Shown here: in pieces, positions 26,249 to 36,300 of the stretch
How positions within the stretch are numbered: position 1 is the stretch's first letter
Layout of the letters: each line of letters begins with the position of its first letter
Source: Mycobacterium szulgai
GTDB taxonomy: Bacteria; Actinomycetota; Actinomycetes; Mycobacteriales; Mycobacteriaceae
Assembly (NCBI RefSeq): GCF_002116635.1
Contig: NZ_LQPW01000132.1
Span: 62,001-126,000 of the forward strand
Length of the DNA stretch: 64,000 nt
Direction of reading: 5' to 3'
Notes under the pieces: generated by a model
Told to the model about the DNA's origin: nothing
Databases searched by the model: none
The model's input: the letters and a program-made list of their open reading frames with translations, nothing else
Made by a program: the position numbers and the translations under genes

Positions 26249-27118
26249 TCAAAACGGGAACTTGACTCCGGTGAGCTGCTCGGACAGCTCCCAGAGTGCG
26301 GCGGCGGTGGCCGCATTTTTGGCCCGCCGGCTGCGCCCGACCTGCTGGGTGGGTCCCACGTAGCCGAACCTCGGACCGACGAACGCGTCGCCCGGCAAAT
26401 CCTGGGACGCCGCGTACAACGTTTGCCGGGCGCCGAAATCGGCGTCGGTGGCCACTACCCGGGTAGCGGCCGAGACAATCGCGTCGCCGAGTTTGCGGCC
26501 GGATACTCCCTGCAGGTTGGTGTGCGAGTAGCCGGGGTGGGCGGCCAGGGCGCGCAAAGCCGATCCAGCCGCAGCCAGACGGCGTTGCAGCTCGCTGGTG
26601 AACAGCAGGTTGGCCAGCTTCGACTGGCTGTACGCCAGCCAGGGCGAGTATCGCCGCTTCTTCCAATTGAGGTCGTCGAGGTTGACCCGGCCCGGCCAAT
26701 GCGCGATCGACGACACGGTGACGATCCGATCGGTGAGTTTGGGCAGCAGCAGATTGGTGAGCGCGAAATGGCCGAGATGGTTTGTGCCGATCTGGCTTTC
26801 GAAGCCGTCGAGGGTCAGCGAATACGGCGCGGCCATGATGCCGGCGTTATTGATCAGGATGTCCGCGCCCTGGACCTCGTCGGCAAAGCGGCGCACCGAC
26901 GACAGGTCCTGCAGGTCGAGGGTCCGCACCTCGACGTCGCCGGTGATGCGCTGCGCAGCAGCCGCACCTTTATCCGTGTTCCGCACGGCCATGATGATCT
27001 TGGCGCCGCGACCGGCCAGCTCGCGGGCGGTCACCTCACCCAGACCACTGTTGGCTCCGGTGATGATGACCGTGCGTCCGTTGAACGAGGGCAGATCCGC
27101 GGCTGTCCAGTCAGTCAT
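26249..27118 (-). CDS. Short-chain dehydrogenase/reductase
   Basis: The 289-residue classical/extended-type SDR has the NAD(P)-binding TGANSGLGEVTAREL, the NNAGIM motif, the catalytic Ser in TVSSIAHWP and YSQSKLAN with the active-site Tyr and Lys. The sequence resembles the retinol-dehydrogenase-like mycobacterial SDRs, but the substrate cannot be assigned. ATG 27118 gives MTDWTAADLPSFNGRT. It lies eight bases after lpqT on the same strand and is likely cotranscribed; I do not recall an equivalent at this place in M. tuberculosis. Confidence 0.85.
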   Translation of the reverse strand: MTDWTAADLPSFNGRTVIITGANSGLGEVTARELAGRGAKIIMAVRNTDKGAAAAQRITGDVEVRTLDLQDLSSVRRFADEVQGADILINNAGIMAAPYSLTLDGFESQIGTNHLGHFALTNLLLPKLTDRIVTVSSIAHWPGRVNLDDLNWKKRRYSPWLAYSQSKLANLLFTSELQRRLAAAGSALRALAAHPGYSHTNLQGVSGRKLGDAIVSAATRVVATDADFGARQTLYAASQDLPGDAFVGPRFGYVGPTQQVGRSRRAKNAATAAALWELSEQLTGVKFPF

Positions 27119-27126
27119 GTCTGTGA

Positions 27127-27771
27127 TCACTTCTTTGCGACGACGAATCCGCGGATGATCGCCTCGATATCGGTGCTCTGCGCGACCGCCTCGTTGGCCA
27201 GGCTGGTGATGGTCAGCTGAACCAGGTATCGCTCGTTGGCCGGCGGCGCCCCGGTGGCGATCACGATGCGGTTGTAGCTGTGCATGCGGGTGGCCTTGAG
27301 GTCGTAGCTGCCCTGCACCATCGACGAAGGAAAGCCGTTGAAGTCGGCCGTCGAGGCGTCCAGTTGGTGGAAGTTCTCGGGCAGATCGGCATTGGCGTGT
27401 TTGATCGCGTCGGCCGGATTGAAATCCCCGCGCAACCTGAACACCACCAGCATGGCCGCTGGGTACTTGTCGCCCTTGGCGATCATCACCGCATTCGGCG
27501 TCGCCTTTGGATCGCCATGCGGCACCCAACCCGGCGGCGTGGGAATCGACACGGTGAGGTCGGTCAGCGCGTTCGGTGCCACCGGCTCGCCGGTGACGCC
27601 GATGCTTTCCAGATATTTCGACAGCGGGACAGGCTTATCGGTCGGTGACGGGGCGGTGGTGCTGGACGAACTGGTCGTCCAGATCGACTGGTAGTCAGGA
27701 ACTTTCGGTCCGCAACCGGCGACCGTCACGGTAAGCGCCGCCAACGCCGTAACGGCCGCCAACCGTCTCAC
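27127..27771 (-). CDS. lpqT: LpqN/LpqT-family lipoprotein
   Basis: The 214-residue protein has a signal with lipobox TVAGC (Cys20), a Ser/Thr-rich linker, and a folded domain with IPTPPGWVPHGDPKATPNAVMI, characteristic of the LpqN/LpqT family of mycobacterial envelope lipoproteins related to Mog1/PsbP-like folds. It matches Rv1016c in position. Its start overlaps the arsC-like gene stop by four bases (ATGA), indicating coupling. Function in envelope lipid biology is suspected for relatives but not shown by the sequence. Confidence 0.87.
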   Translation of the reverse strand: MRRLAAVTALAALTVTVAGCGPKVPDYQSIWTTSSSSTTAPSPTDKPVPLSKYLESIGVTGEPVAPNALTDLTVSIPTPPGWVPHGDPKATPNAVMIAKGDKYPAAMLVVFRLRGDFNPADAIKHANADLPENFHQLDASTADFNGFPSSMVQGSYDLKATRMHSYNRIVIATGAPPANERYLVQLTITSLANEAVAQSTDIEAIIRGFVVAKK

Positions 27772-28124
27772 AGAATCTCGCGGACCGCGTCGATCGGCCG
27801 AGCCAGCCGCGTCCCCTTCGGCGTGACGACGAACGGCCGCTCGATCAGGATCGGATGGTCGGCCATGGCATCGAGCAGTTCGTCATCGGTCGCGTCGGCG
27901 AGGTCGAGTTCGGCATACAGCGGTTCGCGTTTGCGTACCGCGGTCCGTACATCGATGCCGGCGTCGGCGATCATGCGAACCAGTTCGTCGCGAGACGGCG
28001 GCGTTTTCAGATACTGGACGATGGTCGGCTCAAAACCATTCTCCCGCAACAAGTCCAGTGTCTTGCGCGAGGTGCTGCACTTCGGGTTGTGATAGATGAC
28101 GGGCTCGTCGGGACCGGAAGCCAT
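27768..28124 (-). CDS. ArsC/Spx-family arsenate reductase-like protein
   Basis: The 118-residue protein has the glutaredoxin-linked ArsC signature IYHNPKCSTSRKTLDLL with the active-site Cys16, and the family end motif ERPFVVTPKGTRLARP. ArsC enzymes reduce arsenate to arsenite, but this fold is also used by YffB/Spx-like proteins with other roles. No arsR, arsenite pump or other arsenic gene is nearby, so detoxification is not supported by context. Its stop abuts lpqT and its start follows prsA immediately, within a prsA-arsC-lpqT-SDR run. Confidence 0.85.
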   Translation of the reverse strand: MASGPDEPVIYHNPKCSTSRKTLDLLRENGFEPTIVQYLKTPPSRDELVRMIADAGIDVRTAVRKREPLYAELDLADATDDELLDAMADHPILIERPFVVTPKGTRLARPIDAVREIL

Positions 28125-29105
28125 CTAGGCGTCTCCGTCGAATAGTCCTGTGACTGAGCCGTTTTCGAATACCGCGCGGATAGTGCTGGCCAGCAGGGGC
28201 GCGATGGACAAGACGGTGAGCTGCGGGAAACGCTTCTCCTCGCCGATCGGCAGCGTGTTGGTGACGATCACCTCACGGGCGCCGCACCCGGCGAGCCGCT
28301 CGGCGGCCGGATTGGACAGCACCCCGTGAGTGGCGGCGATGATCACGTCGGCAGCGCCGTCGTTGTGCAACAGTTGCACCGCGCCGGCGATGGTTCCGCC
28401 GGTGTCGATCATGTCGTCGATCAGCACGCACGTGCGCCCCTGCACCTCACCGACCACGCGGTTGGACACCACCTGGTTGGGCACCCGCGGGTCGCGGGTC
28501 TTGTGAATGAAGGCCAGCGGAACACCGCCCAGCGCGTCGGCCCACTTTTCGGCGATACGTACCCGGCCGGAGTCGGGGGAGACCACGACCATGTTGCCGT
28601 CGGGGTAGTTGTCCCTGATGTATCCGGTCAGCAGGTTCTGCCCGCGCATGTGGTCGACGGGTCCGTCGAAGAAACCCTGGATCTGGTCGGTGTGCAGGTC
28701 GACGGTCACGATCCGGTCGGCGCCGGCGGTCTTGAGCAGGTCGGCGACCAGCCGCGCCGAGATCGGCTCGCGGCCGCGGTGCTTCTTGTCCTGCCGGGCA
28801 TACGGGTAGAACGGCATGACGGCGGTGATCCGCTTGGCGCTGCCCCGCTTCAGCGCGTCGATCATGATCAGCTGTTCCATCAGCCACTGGTTCACCGGCA
28901 TCGGGCAGGACTGCAGGACGAACGCGTCGCAGCCGCGTACCGATTCATGGAAGCGCACGAAGATCTCGCCGTTGGCGAATTCCCGCGCGGTCTGCGCCGT
29001 GACGTGCACATCGAGTTCTTTTGCTACTTGCTCGGCCAGCTCGGGGTGGGCACGGCCGCTGAAGAGCATCAGGTTCTTGCGATTATCGGTCCAGTCGTGG
29101 CTCAC
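28125..29105 (-). CDS. prsA: Ribose-phosphate pyrophosphokinase
   Basis: The 326-residue enzyme makes PRPP from ribose 5-phosphate and ATP, feeding nucleotide, histidine, tryptophan and, in mycobacteria, decaprenyl-phosphoryl-arabinose synthesis. Visible: ATP/metal-binding FFPYARQDKKHRGREP-type segment (here MPFYPYARQDKKHRG), DLHTDQIQGFF, the flexible VVSPDSGRVRIAEKW and the PRPP loop VLIDDMIDTGGT. GTG 29105 starts MSHDWTDNRKNLMLF as in Rv1017c. Its stop is directly adjacent to the next gene's start. Confidence 0.96.
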   Translation of the reverse strand: MSHDWTDNRKNLMLFSGRAHPELAEQVAKELDVHVTAQTAREFANGEIFVRFHESVRGCDAFVLQSCPMPVNQWLMEQLIMIDALKRGSAKRITAVMPFYPYARQDKKHRGREPISARLVADLLKTAGADRIVTVDLHTDQIQGFFDGPVDHMRGQNLLTGYIRDNYPDGNMVVVSPDSGRVRIAEKWADALGGVPLAFIHKTRDPRVPNQVVSNRVVGEVQGRTCVLIDDMIDTGGTIAGAVQLLHNDGAADVIIAATHGVLSNPAAERLAGCGAREVIVTNTLPIGEEKRFPQLTVLSIAPLLASTIRAVFENGSVTGLFDGDA

Positions 29106-29187
29106 CGGGCTGCCCTCGCCGTATCGAGATAGGGATCAAAACAGAGATTCGAACGCCCCATCGTAGCCGGGTTTCCGGTAAACGAAA

Positions 29188-30660
29188 TCACGGTGTCTGT
29201 TCCGTATCGGGTTTTCGGCTGGCCTGCTCAGCGGCTTCGGCGGCCTTAGCGGCCGAGGTGCCGGGACGCTTGCGCTGTACCCAGTTCTCGATGTTGCGCT
29301 GTGGACCTGCGGACACGGCCAGCGCACCCGGCGGGACATCCTCGCGCACCACGGTGCCGGCACCGGTGTACGCGCCGTCGCCGACAGTGACCGGCGCCAC
29401 GAACATGGTGTCCGACCCGGTCCGCACATGCGAGCCGATGGTGGTGCGCCGCTTGTTGGTGCCGTCGTAGTTTACGAACACGCTGGACGCGCCGATGTTG
29501 CTGTGCTCGCCGATGTCGGCGTCGCCGACATAGGTCAGGTGCGGCACCTTGGTGCCGGTGCCGATGGTGGAATTCTTGGCTTCGACGAACGCACCAAGCT
29601 TGCCGTCGGCGCCCAGCACGGTTCCCGGTCGCAGGTAGGTGAACGGGCCGACGGCGGCGCCGTCACCGATCACCGATGAGCTGCCGTGAGTGCGGACCAC
29701 TGAGGCGGCGTCGCCGACGGTGACGTCGGTCAGCGTGGTGTCCGGGCCGACCACACACCCGCCGCCGATCCGGGTGCTGCCGTGCAACTGGGTGCCCGGG
29801 TGAATCACAGTGTCGCGGCCGATGGTGACGTCCACGTCGATCCAGGTGGTTCCCGGATCGATGACGGTGACCCCGGCCATCTGATGGGCGGCCACGATCC
29901 GTCGGTTGAGTTCGGCACCCAGCTCGGCCAGCTGCACGCGGTTGTTGACGCCGGCCACCACCGCGCTGTCGTCGATGTGACGGGCATGCACGGGCTGGCC
30001 GTCGCGGCGCAGGATCGCAATCACGTCGGTGAGGTAAAGCTCCTGCTGGGCGTTGTTGGAGCTCAGCCTGCCCAGCGCCGAGCGCAGAGCGGCGATGGCG
30101 AAGGCGTAGACGCCGGTGTTGACCTCACGAATCCCGCGCTGTGAGGCTGTCGCGTCGGTCTGCTCGACGATCGCCATCACTTCGTTGTCCTGGGTGCGCA
30201 GGATGCGGCCGTAGCCGTGTGGGTCGTCCAGCGTGGTGGTCAGTACGGTCACCGCGGCGGATACCGCGCTGTGGCTGGCAATCAGGTCGGCCAGGGTGTC
30301 GGCGTCCAGCAGCGGGGTGTCGCCCGCGGCCACCACGACGATGCCGGCATAGTCGTCGGGTAGCGCCGACAGCCCGCACCGCACCGCATCTCCGGTGCCC
30401 AGCGGACGGTCCTGCAGCGCAACTTCGATCGTGCGGCCCAGCGATTCGGCGAGTTCGGCGACCAGCGGAGAGATGCGCTGATGATCATGGCCAAGCACCA
30501 CCACCAGATGCTGTGGCGCGAGCTTGGTCATCGCGTGCAGCGAGTGCGACAGCATGCTGCGCCCGCCGAGACTGTGCAGCACCTTCGGAGTGTCTGACCG
30601 CATTCGGGTGCCGGGCCCAGCCGCCAGGACCAGGACCGCGGTATCACCACGAAACGTCAT
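29188..30660 (-). CDS. glmU: Bifunctional GlcN-1-P acetyltransferase / GlcNAc-1-P uridyltransferase
   Basis: The 490-residue enzyme supplies UDP-GlcNAc for peptidoglycan and arabinogalactan linker synthesis. The N-terminal pyrophosphorylase has LAAGPGTRMRSDTPKVLHSL; the C-terminal half is a left-handed beta-helix acetyltransferase with many hexapeptide turns, the ATYVGDAD-type metal/substrate region (LTYVGDADIGEHSNIG), and a basic tail. ATG 30660 (MTFRGDTAVLVLAAG) is chosen over the longer frame, which would run into the tRNA-Gln gene. Matches Rv1018c; 82 bases before prsA. Confidence 0.96.
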   Translation of the reverse strand: MTFRGDTAVLVLAAGPGTRMRSDTPKVLHSLGGRSMLSHSLHAMTKLAPQHLVVVLGHDHQRISPLVAELAESLGRTIEVALQDRPLGTGDAVRCGLSALPDDYAGIVVVAAGDTPLLDADTLADLIASHSAVSAAVTVLTTTLDDPHGYGRILRTQDNEVMAIVEQTDATASQRGIREVNTGVYAFAIAALRSALGRLSSNNAQQELYLTDVIAILRRDGQPVHARHIDDSAVVAGVNNRVQLAELGAELNRRIVAAHQMAGVTVIDPGTTWIDVDVTIGRDTVIHPGTQLHGSTRIGGGCVVGPDTTLTDVTVGDAASVVRTHGSSSVIGDGAAVGPFTYLRPGTVLGADGKLGAFVEAKNSTIGTGTKVPHLTYVGDADIGEHSNIGASSVFVNYDGTNKRRTTIGSHVRTGSDTMFVAPVTVGDGAYTGAGTVVREDVPPGALAVSAGPQRNIENWVQRKRPGTSAAKAAEAAEQASRKPDTEQTP

Positions 30661-30701
30661 CGATGTCCTTCCCGCTCGCGCGCTCGCGGCAAAGAGCCAC
30701 G

Positions 30702-30773
30702 CTCCGTCGCCAGGACTCGAACCTGAACTATCTGAACCAAAATCAGAGGTGCTGCCGATTACACCACGACGGA
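30702..30773 (-). tRNA. tRNA-Gln (UUG)
   Basis: On the minus strand a 72-base cloverleaf folds: acceptor TCCGTCG/CGACGGA, D arm, anticodon stem TCTGA/TCAGA with loop TTTTGGT (anticodon TTG), and T arm with GTTCGAGTC. The discriminator base is G, and CCA is not encoded. It lies just upstream of glmU, as in M. tuberculosis. Confidence 0.95.
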
Positions 30774-30920
30774 TTGAGTGCACTTGGCACTCTAGTCGAC
30801 CCGTTCATCGTGACGCCCCGGCGTTGAGTGTGCTCTCAGGGCGGTGAAACTGCCCTGTGATCTCCGTGGCTACCCGATCGAAGCCACCAGTTCACGCTCG
30901 GCCCAGATACCCTGATCAGC

Positions 30921-31556
30921 ATGGCAGCCCCGGAGAAGGAAACGCGGGCCCCGCGCGCCAGAATGACCGGCAGCGAGCGTCGGCACCAACTGATCGGCAT
31001 CGCGCGCTCGCTGTTCGCCGAACGCGGCTACGACGGGACCTCGATAGAGGAGATCGCCCAGCGCGCGAACGTCTCCAAACCCGTTGTCTATGAGCACTTC
31101 GGCGGTAAGGAAGGTTTGTACGCCGTGGTCGTCGACCGGGAGATGTCGGCACTGCTGGATGGCATCACTTCCTCGCTGACCAATAACCGGTCCCGGGTGC
31201 GTGTCGAGCGGGTCGCGCTGGCACTGCTCACCTACGTCGAGGAACGCACCGACGGCTTCCGCATCATGATCCGCGACTCGCCGGCATCGATCAGTTCCGG
31301 CACCTACTCCAGCCTGCTCAACGACGCCGTCAGCCAGGTCGCGTCGATCTTGGCCGGCGACTTCGCCCGCCGTGGCCTGGATCCGGATCTGGCCCCGCTG
31401 TACGCCCAGGCCTTGGTGGGCTCGGTGTCGATGACGGCGCAGTGGTGGCTCGATACGCGTGAACCCAAGAAGGAAGTAGTGGCCGCGCATCTGGTCAACC
31501 TGATGTGGAACGGTCTCACGCACCTGGAAGCCGATCCGCGGCTGCAGGACGAATAG
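30921..31556 (+). CDS. TetR-family regulator, Rv1019-like
   Basis: The 211-residue protein has a classic TetR DNA-binding domain: RRHQLIGIARSLFAERGYDGTSIEEIAQRANVSKPVVYEHFGGKEGLY (in parts, about residues 20-66), followed by a helical ligand domain with a Trp-rich stretch (SMTAQWWLD). Position downstream of glmU/tRNA-Gln and upstream of mfd matches Rv1019. ATG 30921 is used. The ligand and target operon are not evident. Confidence 0.88.
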   Translation: MAAPEKETRAPRARMTGSERRHQLIGIARSLFAERGYDGTSIEEIAQRANVSKPVVYEHFGGKEGLYAVVVDREMSALLDGITSSLTNNRSRVRVERVALALLTYVEERTDGFRIMIRDSPASISSGTYSSLLNDAVSQVASILAGDFARRGLDPDLAPLYAQALVGSVSMTAQWWLDTREPKKEVVAAHLVNLMWNGLTHLEADPRLQDE

Positions 31557-31596
31557 TTGTGATCGGTAGCGACGCGCGCGGGGTGCACTTCTCGTC

Positions 31597-31860
31597 ATGA
31601 ACCCAATTCGACGCACGGTCCCCATCATGGCGGCAGGAATTGCCGCGCTGGCGTTGGTGGCCGCACCTTCGGCGACAGCTGATCAGGGCAACTGCCCTCG
31701 TTTACAAGCGTGCACAACCTGGTGTCCGGGCGACCCCAACCCTGCCGGCCGGCCGGTCCCATGGGACGGCAGTGTCTGCCACGACTACTACTGGGATTCC
31801 TACGGTGTCCACGACATCGGTACCGGCGCCTTCTACTCGTGGCGCACGATGCCCTGGTAG
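31597..31860 (+). CDS. Small secreted cysteine-containing protein
   Basis: The 87-residue product has a Sec signal (PIMAAGIAALALVAAPSATA, cleavage likely after ATA-D) leaving a mature peptide of about 59 residues with four cysteines (NCPRLQAC, TWCPG, SVCHDYYW) and many aromatic residues. Two disulfides are likely. It resembles in style the secreted protein at 62946-63290, which also has a CPGG/W-rich mature part. Starts 40 bases after the TetR gene and ends four bases before the convergent lysA-like gene stop. Function unknown. Confidence 0.65.
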   Translation: MNPIRRTVPIMAAGIAALALVAAPSATADQGNCPRLQACTTWCPGDPNPAGRPVPWDGSVCHDYYWDSYGVHDIGTGAFYSWRTMPW

Positions 31861-31864
31861 GGGG

Positions 31865-33205
31865 TTAGCCGCAGTCGCGCGCCAGCAGATCGGCGACCGT
31901 CTCACGGCGAACCAGTTCGCGGACCCGGCCATCCTTGACCGCCACCAGCGGCGGCCGGCCGACCATGTTGTAGTTCGACGCCATGTTGTGGTGATAGGCG
32001 CCGGTGCAGGCCACGGCCAGCAGATCGCCGGGATGGATGTCGGCCGGTAGCTCGATGTCCCGGGCGATCTCGTCGCCGGCCTCGCAGTGCCGGCCCGCCA
32101 CCGTGACCACCTTTTTCACCCCGAGGGAGTGCCGGTTGGCCAGCGCGACGGTGTACTGCGCACCATAGAGCGCGACGCGAGGGTTGTCGCTCATGCCGCC
32201 GTCGACTGCGACGAAGGTGCGCCCACCTGGCCGCGCCTTCACCGAATGCACGCGGTACAGCGTGACGCCGGCGCGCGCGCTGATGGCCCGGCCGGGCTCG
32301 ACGACGACGGCCGGCCGCGGGAATTGCTCGGCCGCACACGCCTCGTCCAGCGCATCTTCGAGGACGCGGGCCAGCTCGTCTGGGTTCAGTTCGGCGTCAC
32401 CGCGCACGTACGGGACGGCATGTCCGCCGCCGATGTTGAGTTCGGTGAGAATGACGCCATGCCGGCGGCGGATGTCGGCCATGGCGGCGATCATCCGGTG
32501 AATCGCCTCGGCGTATAGAGCCGGGTCGCTGACCTGCGAGCCGATATGGCAATGCAGCCCGATCAGGTCGAGGATCGGGTGTGCCAGCACCCGCTTCACC
32601 GCGTCGGCGGCATGGCCGGCGGCCAGAGTGAACCCGAACTTCTGATCGCTGATCCCGGTAGTCACCGCGCGATGGCCGTGGATGTCGATGTCCGGGGTCA
32701 CCCGGACCAGCACCCGCTGCCGGCGGCGGGCCAGGCCGGCCAGGTAGGCGATCTCCATTGACGAATCCAGCACGATGCGCCCGACCCCGACGGCCACCGC
32801 ATCGCGCAGTTCGTCGGGTGATTTCGCGTTCCCGTGCAGGATGATGCGGGCCGGGTCGACGCCACCGGCAAGGGCGATGGCCAGTTCTGCGGGTGAGCAC
32901 ACGTCGACGCCCAGCCCCTCGTCGCGCGCCCACCGCGCCACGGCGGTGGTCAGCAGCGACTTTCCGGCGTAGATAACCTCGCCATCGCGCAGTGCCCGGC
33001 GGTAGCGGCGGGCACGGTGCCGGAAGTCACACTCGTCCAGCACGTAGGTTGGGGTGCCGAACTCGTCGGCGATATCGGTGAGCGTGACATCGCCGACGCA
33101 GAGCCGGCCCTCGTCGTCGGAACGGGTGGTGATTGGCCAGATCGCGGGGTCAAACCGCCGGGGGGCGGCGTGGCCGATGGAAGGGAGCATGTCCAGCAAT
33201 GTCAT
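31865..33205 (-). CDS. PLP-dependent diaminopimelate decarboxylase-like protein (second LysA type)
   Basis: The 446-residue fold-type III decarboxylase has the PLP-binding Lys in IYAGKSLLT, HGNAKS, HCHIGSQVSD, a glycine-rich phosphate loop (LNIGGGHAVPY), EPGRAISARAG, and the dimer-interface CTGAYHHNMASNYN. These fit meso-diaminopimelate decarboxylase (lysine synthesis). However, the housekeeping mycobacterial lysA lies elsewhere, in the argS-thrA region, so this is probably a paralogue and could use a related amino or carboxy-aminopropyl substrate. ATG 33205 is used because the N-terminal extension from 33235 adds no domain. Divergent from mfd, 106 bases apart. Confidence 0.85.
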   Translation of the reverse strand: MTLLDMLPSIGHAAPRRFDPAIWPITTRSDDEGRLCVGDVTLTDIADEFGTPTYVLDECDFRHRARRYRRALRDGEVIYAGKSLLTTAVARWARDEGLGVDVCSPAELAIALAGGVDPARIILHGNAKSPDELRDAVAVGVGRIVLDSSMEIAYLAGLARRRQRVLVRVTPDIDIHGHRAVTTGISDQKFGFTLAAGHAADAVKRVLAHPILDLIGLHCHIGSQVSDPALYAEAIHRMIAAMADIRRRHGVILTELNIGGGHAVPYVRGDAELNPDELARVLEDALDEACAAEQFPRPAVVVEPGRAISARAGVTLYRVHSVKARPGGRTFVAVDGGMSDNPRVALYGAQYTVALANRHSLGVKKVVTVAGRHCEAGDEIARDIELPADIHPGDLLAVACTGAYHHNMASNYNMVGRPPLVAVKDGRVRELVRRETVADLLARDCG

Positions 33206-33311
33206 GCTCCCAAGCTGCGCCCGGGGGCCCTGCAATGGCGCTTTCCTTACGATCCCTTGACGCCTTTGAGCCCAATATTGACGAAGTTGAGCACCCTAGA
33301 ATGGCTTCATC

Positions 33312-36300
33312 ATGACCGCACCGGGGGCTGCCAGCCCAGATACCCCGATCGCGGGGCTCGTCGAATTGGCGTTGACCGCGCCGACATTCACTCAACTCAT
33401 CGAGCGCGCCGCCGATCGACCCGACGAGTTAACGCTGGTCGGGCCCGCCGGCGCACGCCTGTTCGTGGTGAGCGCGCTGGCCCAGCAGCGACCGTTGCTG
33501 GTGGTCACCGCCACCGGACGGGAAGCCGACGATCTGACCGCAGAGCTGAAGGGTGTCTTCGGCACCGCGGTGGCGCTGTTTCCGTCCTGGGAGACGCTGC
33601 CCCACGAGCGGCTCTCGCCCGGTGTCGACACCGTTGGCACCCGGCTGACGGTGCTGCGCCGGCTGGCCCACCCCGATGATGCGCGGCTGGGGCCACCATT
33701 GCGGGTGGTGGTGACGGCGGTGCGTTCGCTGCTGCAGCCCATGACGCCTCAGCTGGGCCTGATGGAACCGGTCACGCTTAGCGTCGGTCAGGAAGTCGTT
33801 TTCGAGGATGTGATCGCGCGGCTGGTCGAGCTTGCCTACACCCGGGTGGACATGGTCGGCCGGCGCGGGGAGTTCGCCGTGCGCGGCGGGATCCTGGATA
33901 TCTTCCCGCCGACCGCCGAGCATCCGGTACGCGTCGAGTTCTGGGGTGACGAGATCACCGAGATGCGAATGTTCTCCGTCGCCGACCAGCGCTCCATACC
34001 CGAGATCGACGTTCAGACGCTGATCGCTGTCGCCTGCCGCGAGTTGCTGCTCAGTGCCGATGTGCGGCAACGTGCCGCGGAGTTGGCCGCGCAACATTCC
34101 ACCGGCGCCGAGACGGTCACCGGCAGCGTCACCGACATGCTGGCCAAGCTGGCCGAGGGGATTGCGGTCGACGGCATGGAAGCGTTGCTTTCGGTGCTGC
34201 ATCCCGCGAAAGACGGACGTCACGCGCTGTTGACCGATCAGCTCGCGGCCGGTACGCCGGTGCTGGTCTGCGACCCGGAGAAGGTGCGGACCAGAGCCGC
34301 CGACCTGATCAAGACCGGGCGGGAATTCTTGGAGGCGTCCTGGTCGGTTGCGGCGCTGGGCACGGATGCGCCCGTCGACGTAGAACAACTCGGCGGCTCC
34401 GGCTTCGCCGAACTCGATGAAGTAGAGGACGCCGCGGCCCGGTCCGGTCATCCGTGGTGGACCTTGAGTCAGTTGTCGAGTGAGGCGGCGGTGGAGCTGG
34501 ATGTCCGCGCGGCGCCTTCGGCGCGCGGACATCAGCGTGACATCGACGGCATCTTCGCCATGCTGCGGGCGCACGTCGCGACCGGCGGGTACGCCGTGAT
34601 GGTCGCCCCGGGCACCGGGACCGCACACCGGGTGGTGGAGCGGCTGGCCGAATCCGACACCCCGGCGGCGATGCTGGATTGCGGCGCGGCGCCCAAGGCC
34701 GGCCTGGTCGGCGTGCTCAAGGGCCCGTTGCATGAAGGCGTGGTGATTCCCGGCGCCAACCTGGTCGTCATTACCGAAAGCGATCTGACCGGCGCCCGGG
34801 CTACGGCCGTCGAAGGCAAGCGGCTGGCGGCCAAGCGGCGCAACACCGTCGACCCGCTGGCGCTTACCGCCGGCGATCTGGTGGTGCACGATCAGCACGG
34901 CATCGGGCGATTCGTCGAAATGGTCGAACGCACCGTCGGCGGCGCCCGCCGCGAGTATCTAGTGCTCGAGTACGCGTCGAGTAAACGCGGCCAACAGGCC
35001 GACCGGCTCTATGTCCCGATGGATTCGCTGGACCAGCTGTCCCGCTACGTCGGCGGGCAGGCGCCCGCGCTGAGCAAGCTCGGCGGCAGCGACTGGGCCA
35101 ACACCAAGACCAAGGCGCGCCGCGCGGTGCGGGAGATTGCCGGCGAACTGGTGTCGCTGTACGCCAAGCGGCAGGCCAGCCCCGGACATGCCTTCAGCCC
35201 GGATACCCCGTGGCAGGCCGAGATGGAGGACGCGTTCGGTTTCACCGAGACCGTCGATCAGCTGACCGCGATCACCGAGGTGAAGGCCGACATGGAGAAG
35301 TCGGTGCCGATGGACCGGGTGATCTGTGGCGACGTTGGCTACGGCAAGACCGAGATCGCGGTGCGAGCGGCGTTCAAGGCGGTTCAGGACGGCAAACAGG
35401 TCGCGGTGCTGGTGCCCACCACGCTGCTGGCCGATCAGCATCTGCAGACGTTCACCGACCGGATGGCCGGGTTCCCGGTGACGGTCAAGGGGTTGTCGCG
35501 GTTCACCGACCCGTCCGAGTCCCGCGCCGTCATCGACGGCATGGCCGACGGATCGGTGGACATCGTGATCGGCACCCACCGGCTGCTGCAGACCGGCGTG
35601 CGCTGGAAGGACCTGGGGCTGGTAGTCGTCGACGAGGAGCAGCGCTTCGGCGTCGAGCACAAGGAACACATCAAGTCGCTGCGGACCCACGTCGACGTGC
35701 TGACCATGAGCGCCACCCCGATTCCGCGCACTTTGGAGATGAGCCTGGCCGGGATCCGGGAGATGTCGACGATCCTGACCCCGCCCGAAGAGCGCTATCC
35801 GGTGCTGACCTACGTGGGTCCGCAGGACGACAAGCAGGTCGCGGCGGCTTTGCGCCGCGAGCTGCTGCGTGAGGGGCAGGCCTTCTACGTGCACAACCGG
35901 GTCAGCTCCATCGACCGGGCCGCCGCCCGGATTCGCGAGCTGGTGCCCGAGGCGCGCGTCGTCGTTGCACACGGGCAGATGCCCGAGGATCTGCTGGAAC
36001 GCACCGTGCAAGGATTCTGGAACCGCGAATACGACATCCTGGTGTGCACCACGATCGTGGAGACCGGGCTGGACATCTCCAACGCAAATACGCTGATCGT
36101 CGAGCGCGCCGACACCTTCGGGCTATCGCAGCTGCACCAGCTGCGGGGTCGGGTGGGCCGCAGCCGCGAGCGGGGTTATGCCTACTTCCTCTATCCGCCG
36201 CATACGCCGCTGACCGAGACGGCCTATGACCGGTTGGCGACCATCGCGCAGAACAACGAGCTGGGCGCGGGTATGGCCGTCGCGCTGAAGGACCTCGAGA

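Noticed and set aside
27768..28124. Arsenic resistance operon
   Set aside because: Only a lone ArsC-like protein is present; neighbours are prsA and lpqT, so no operon is claimed.
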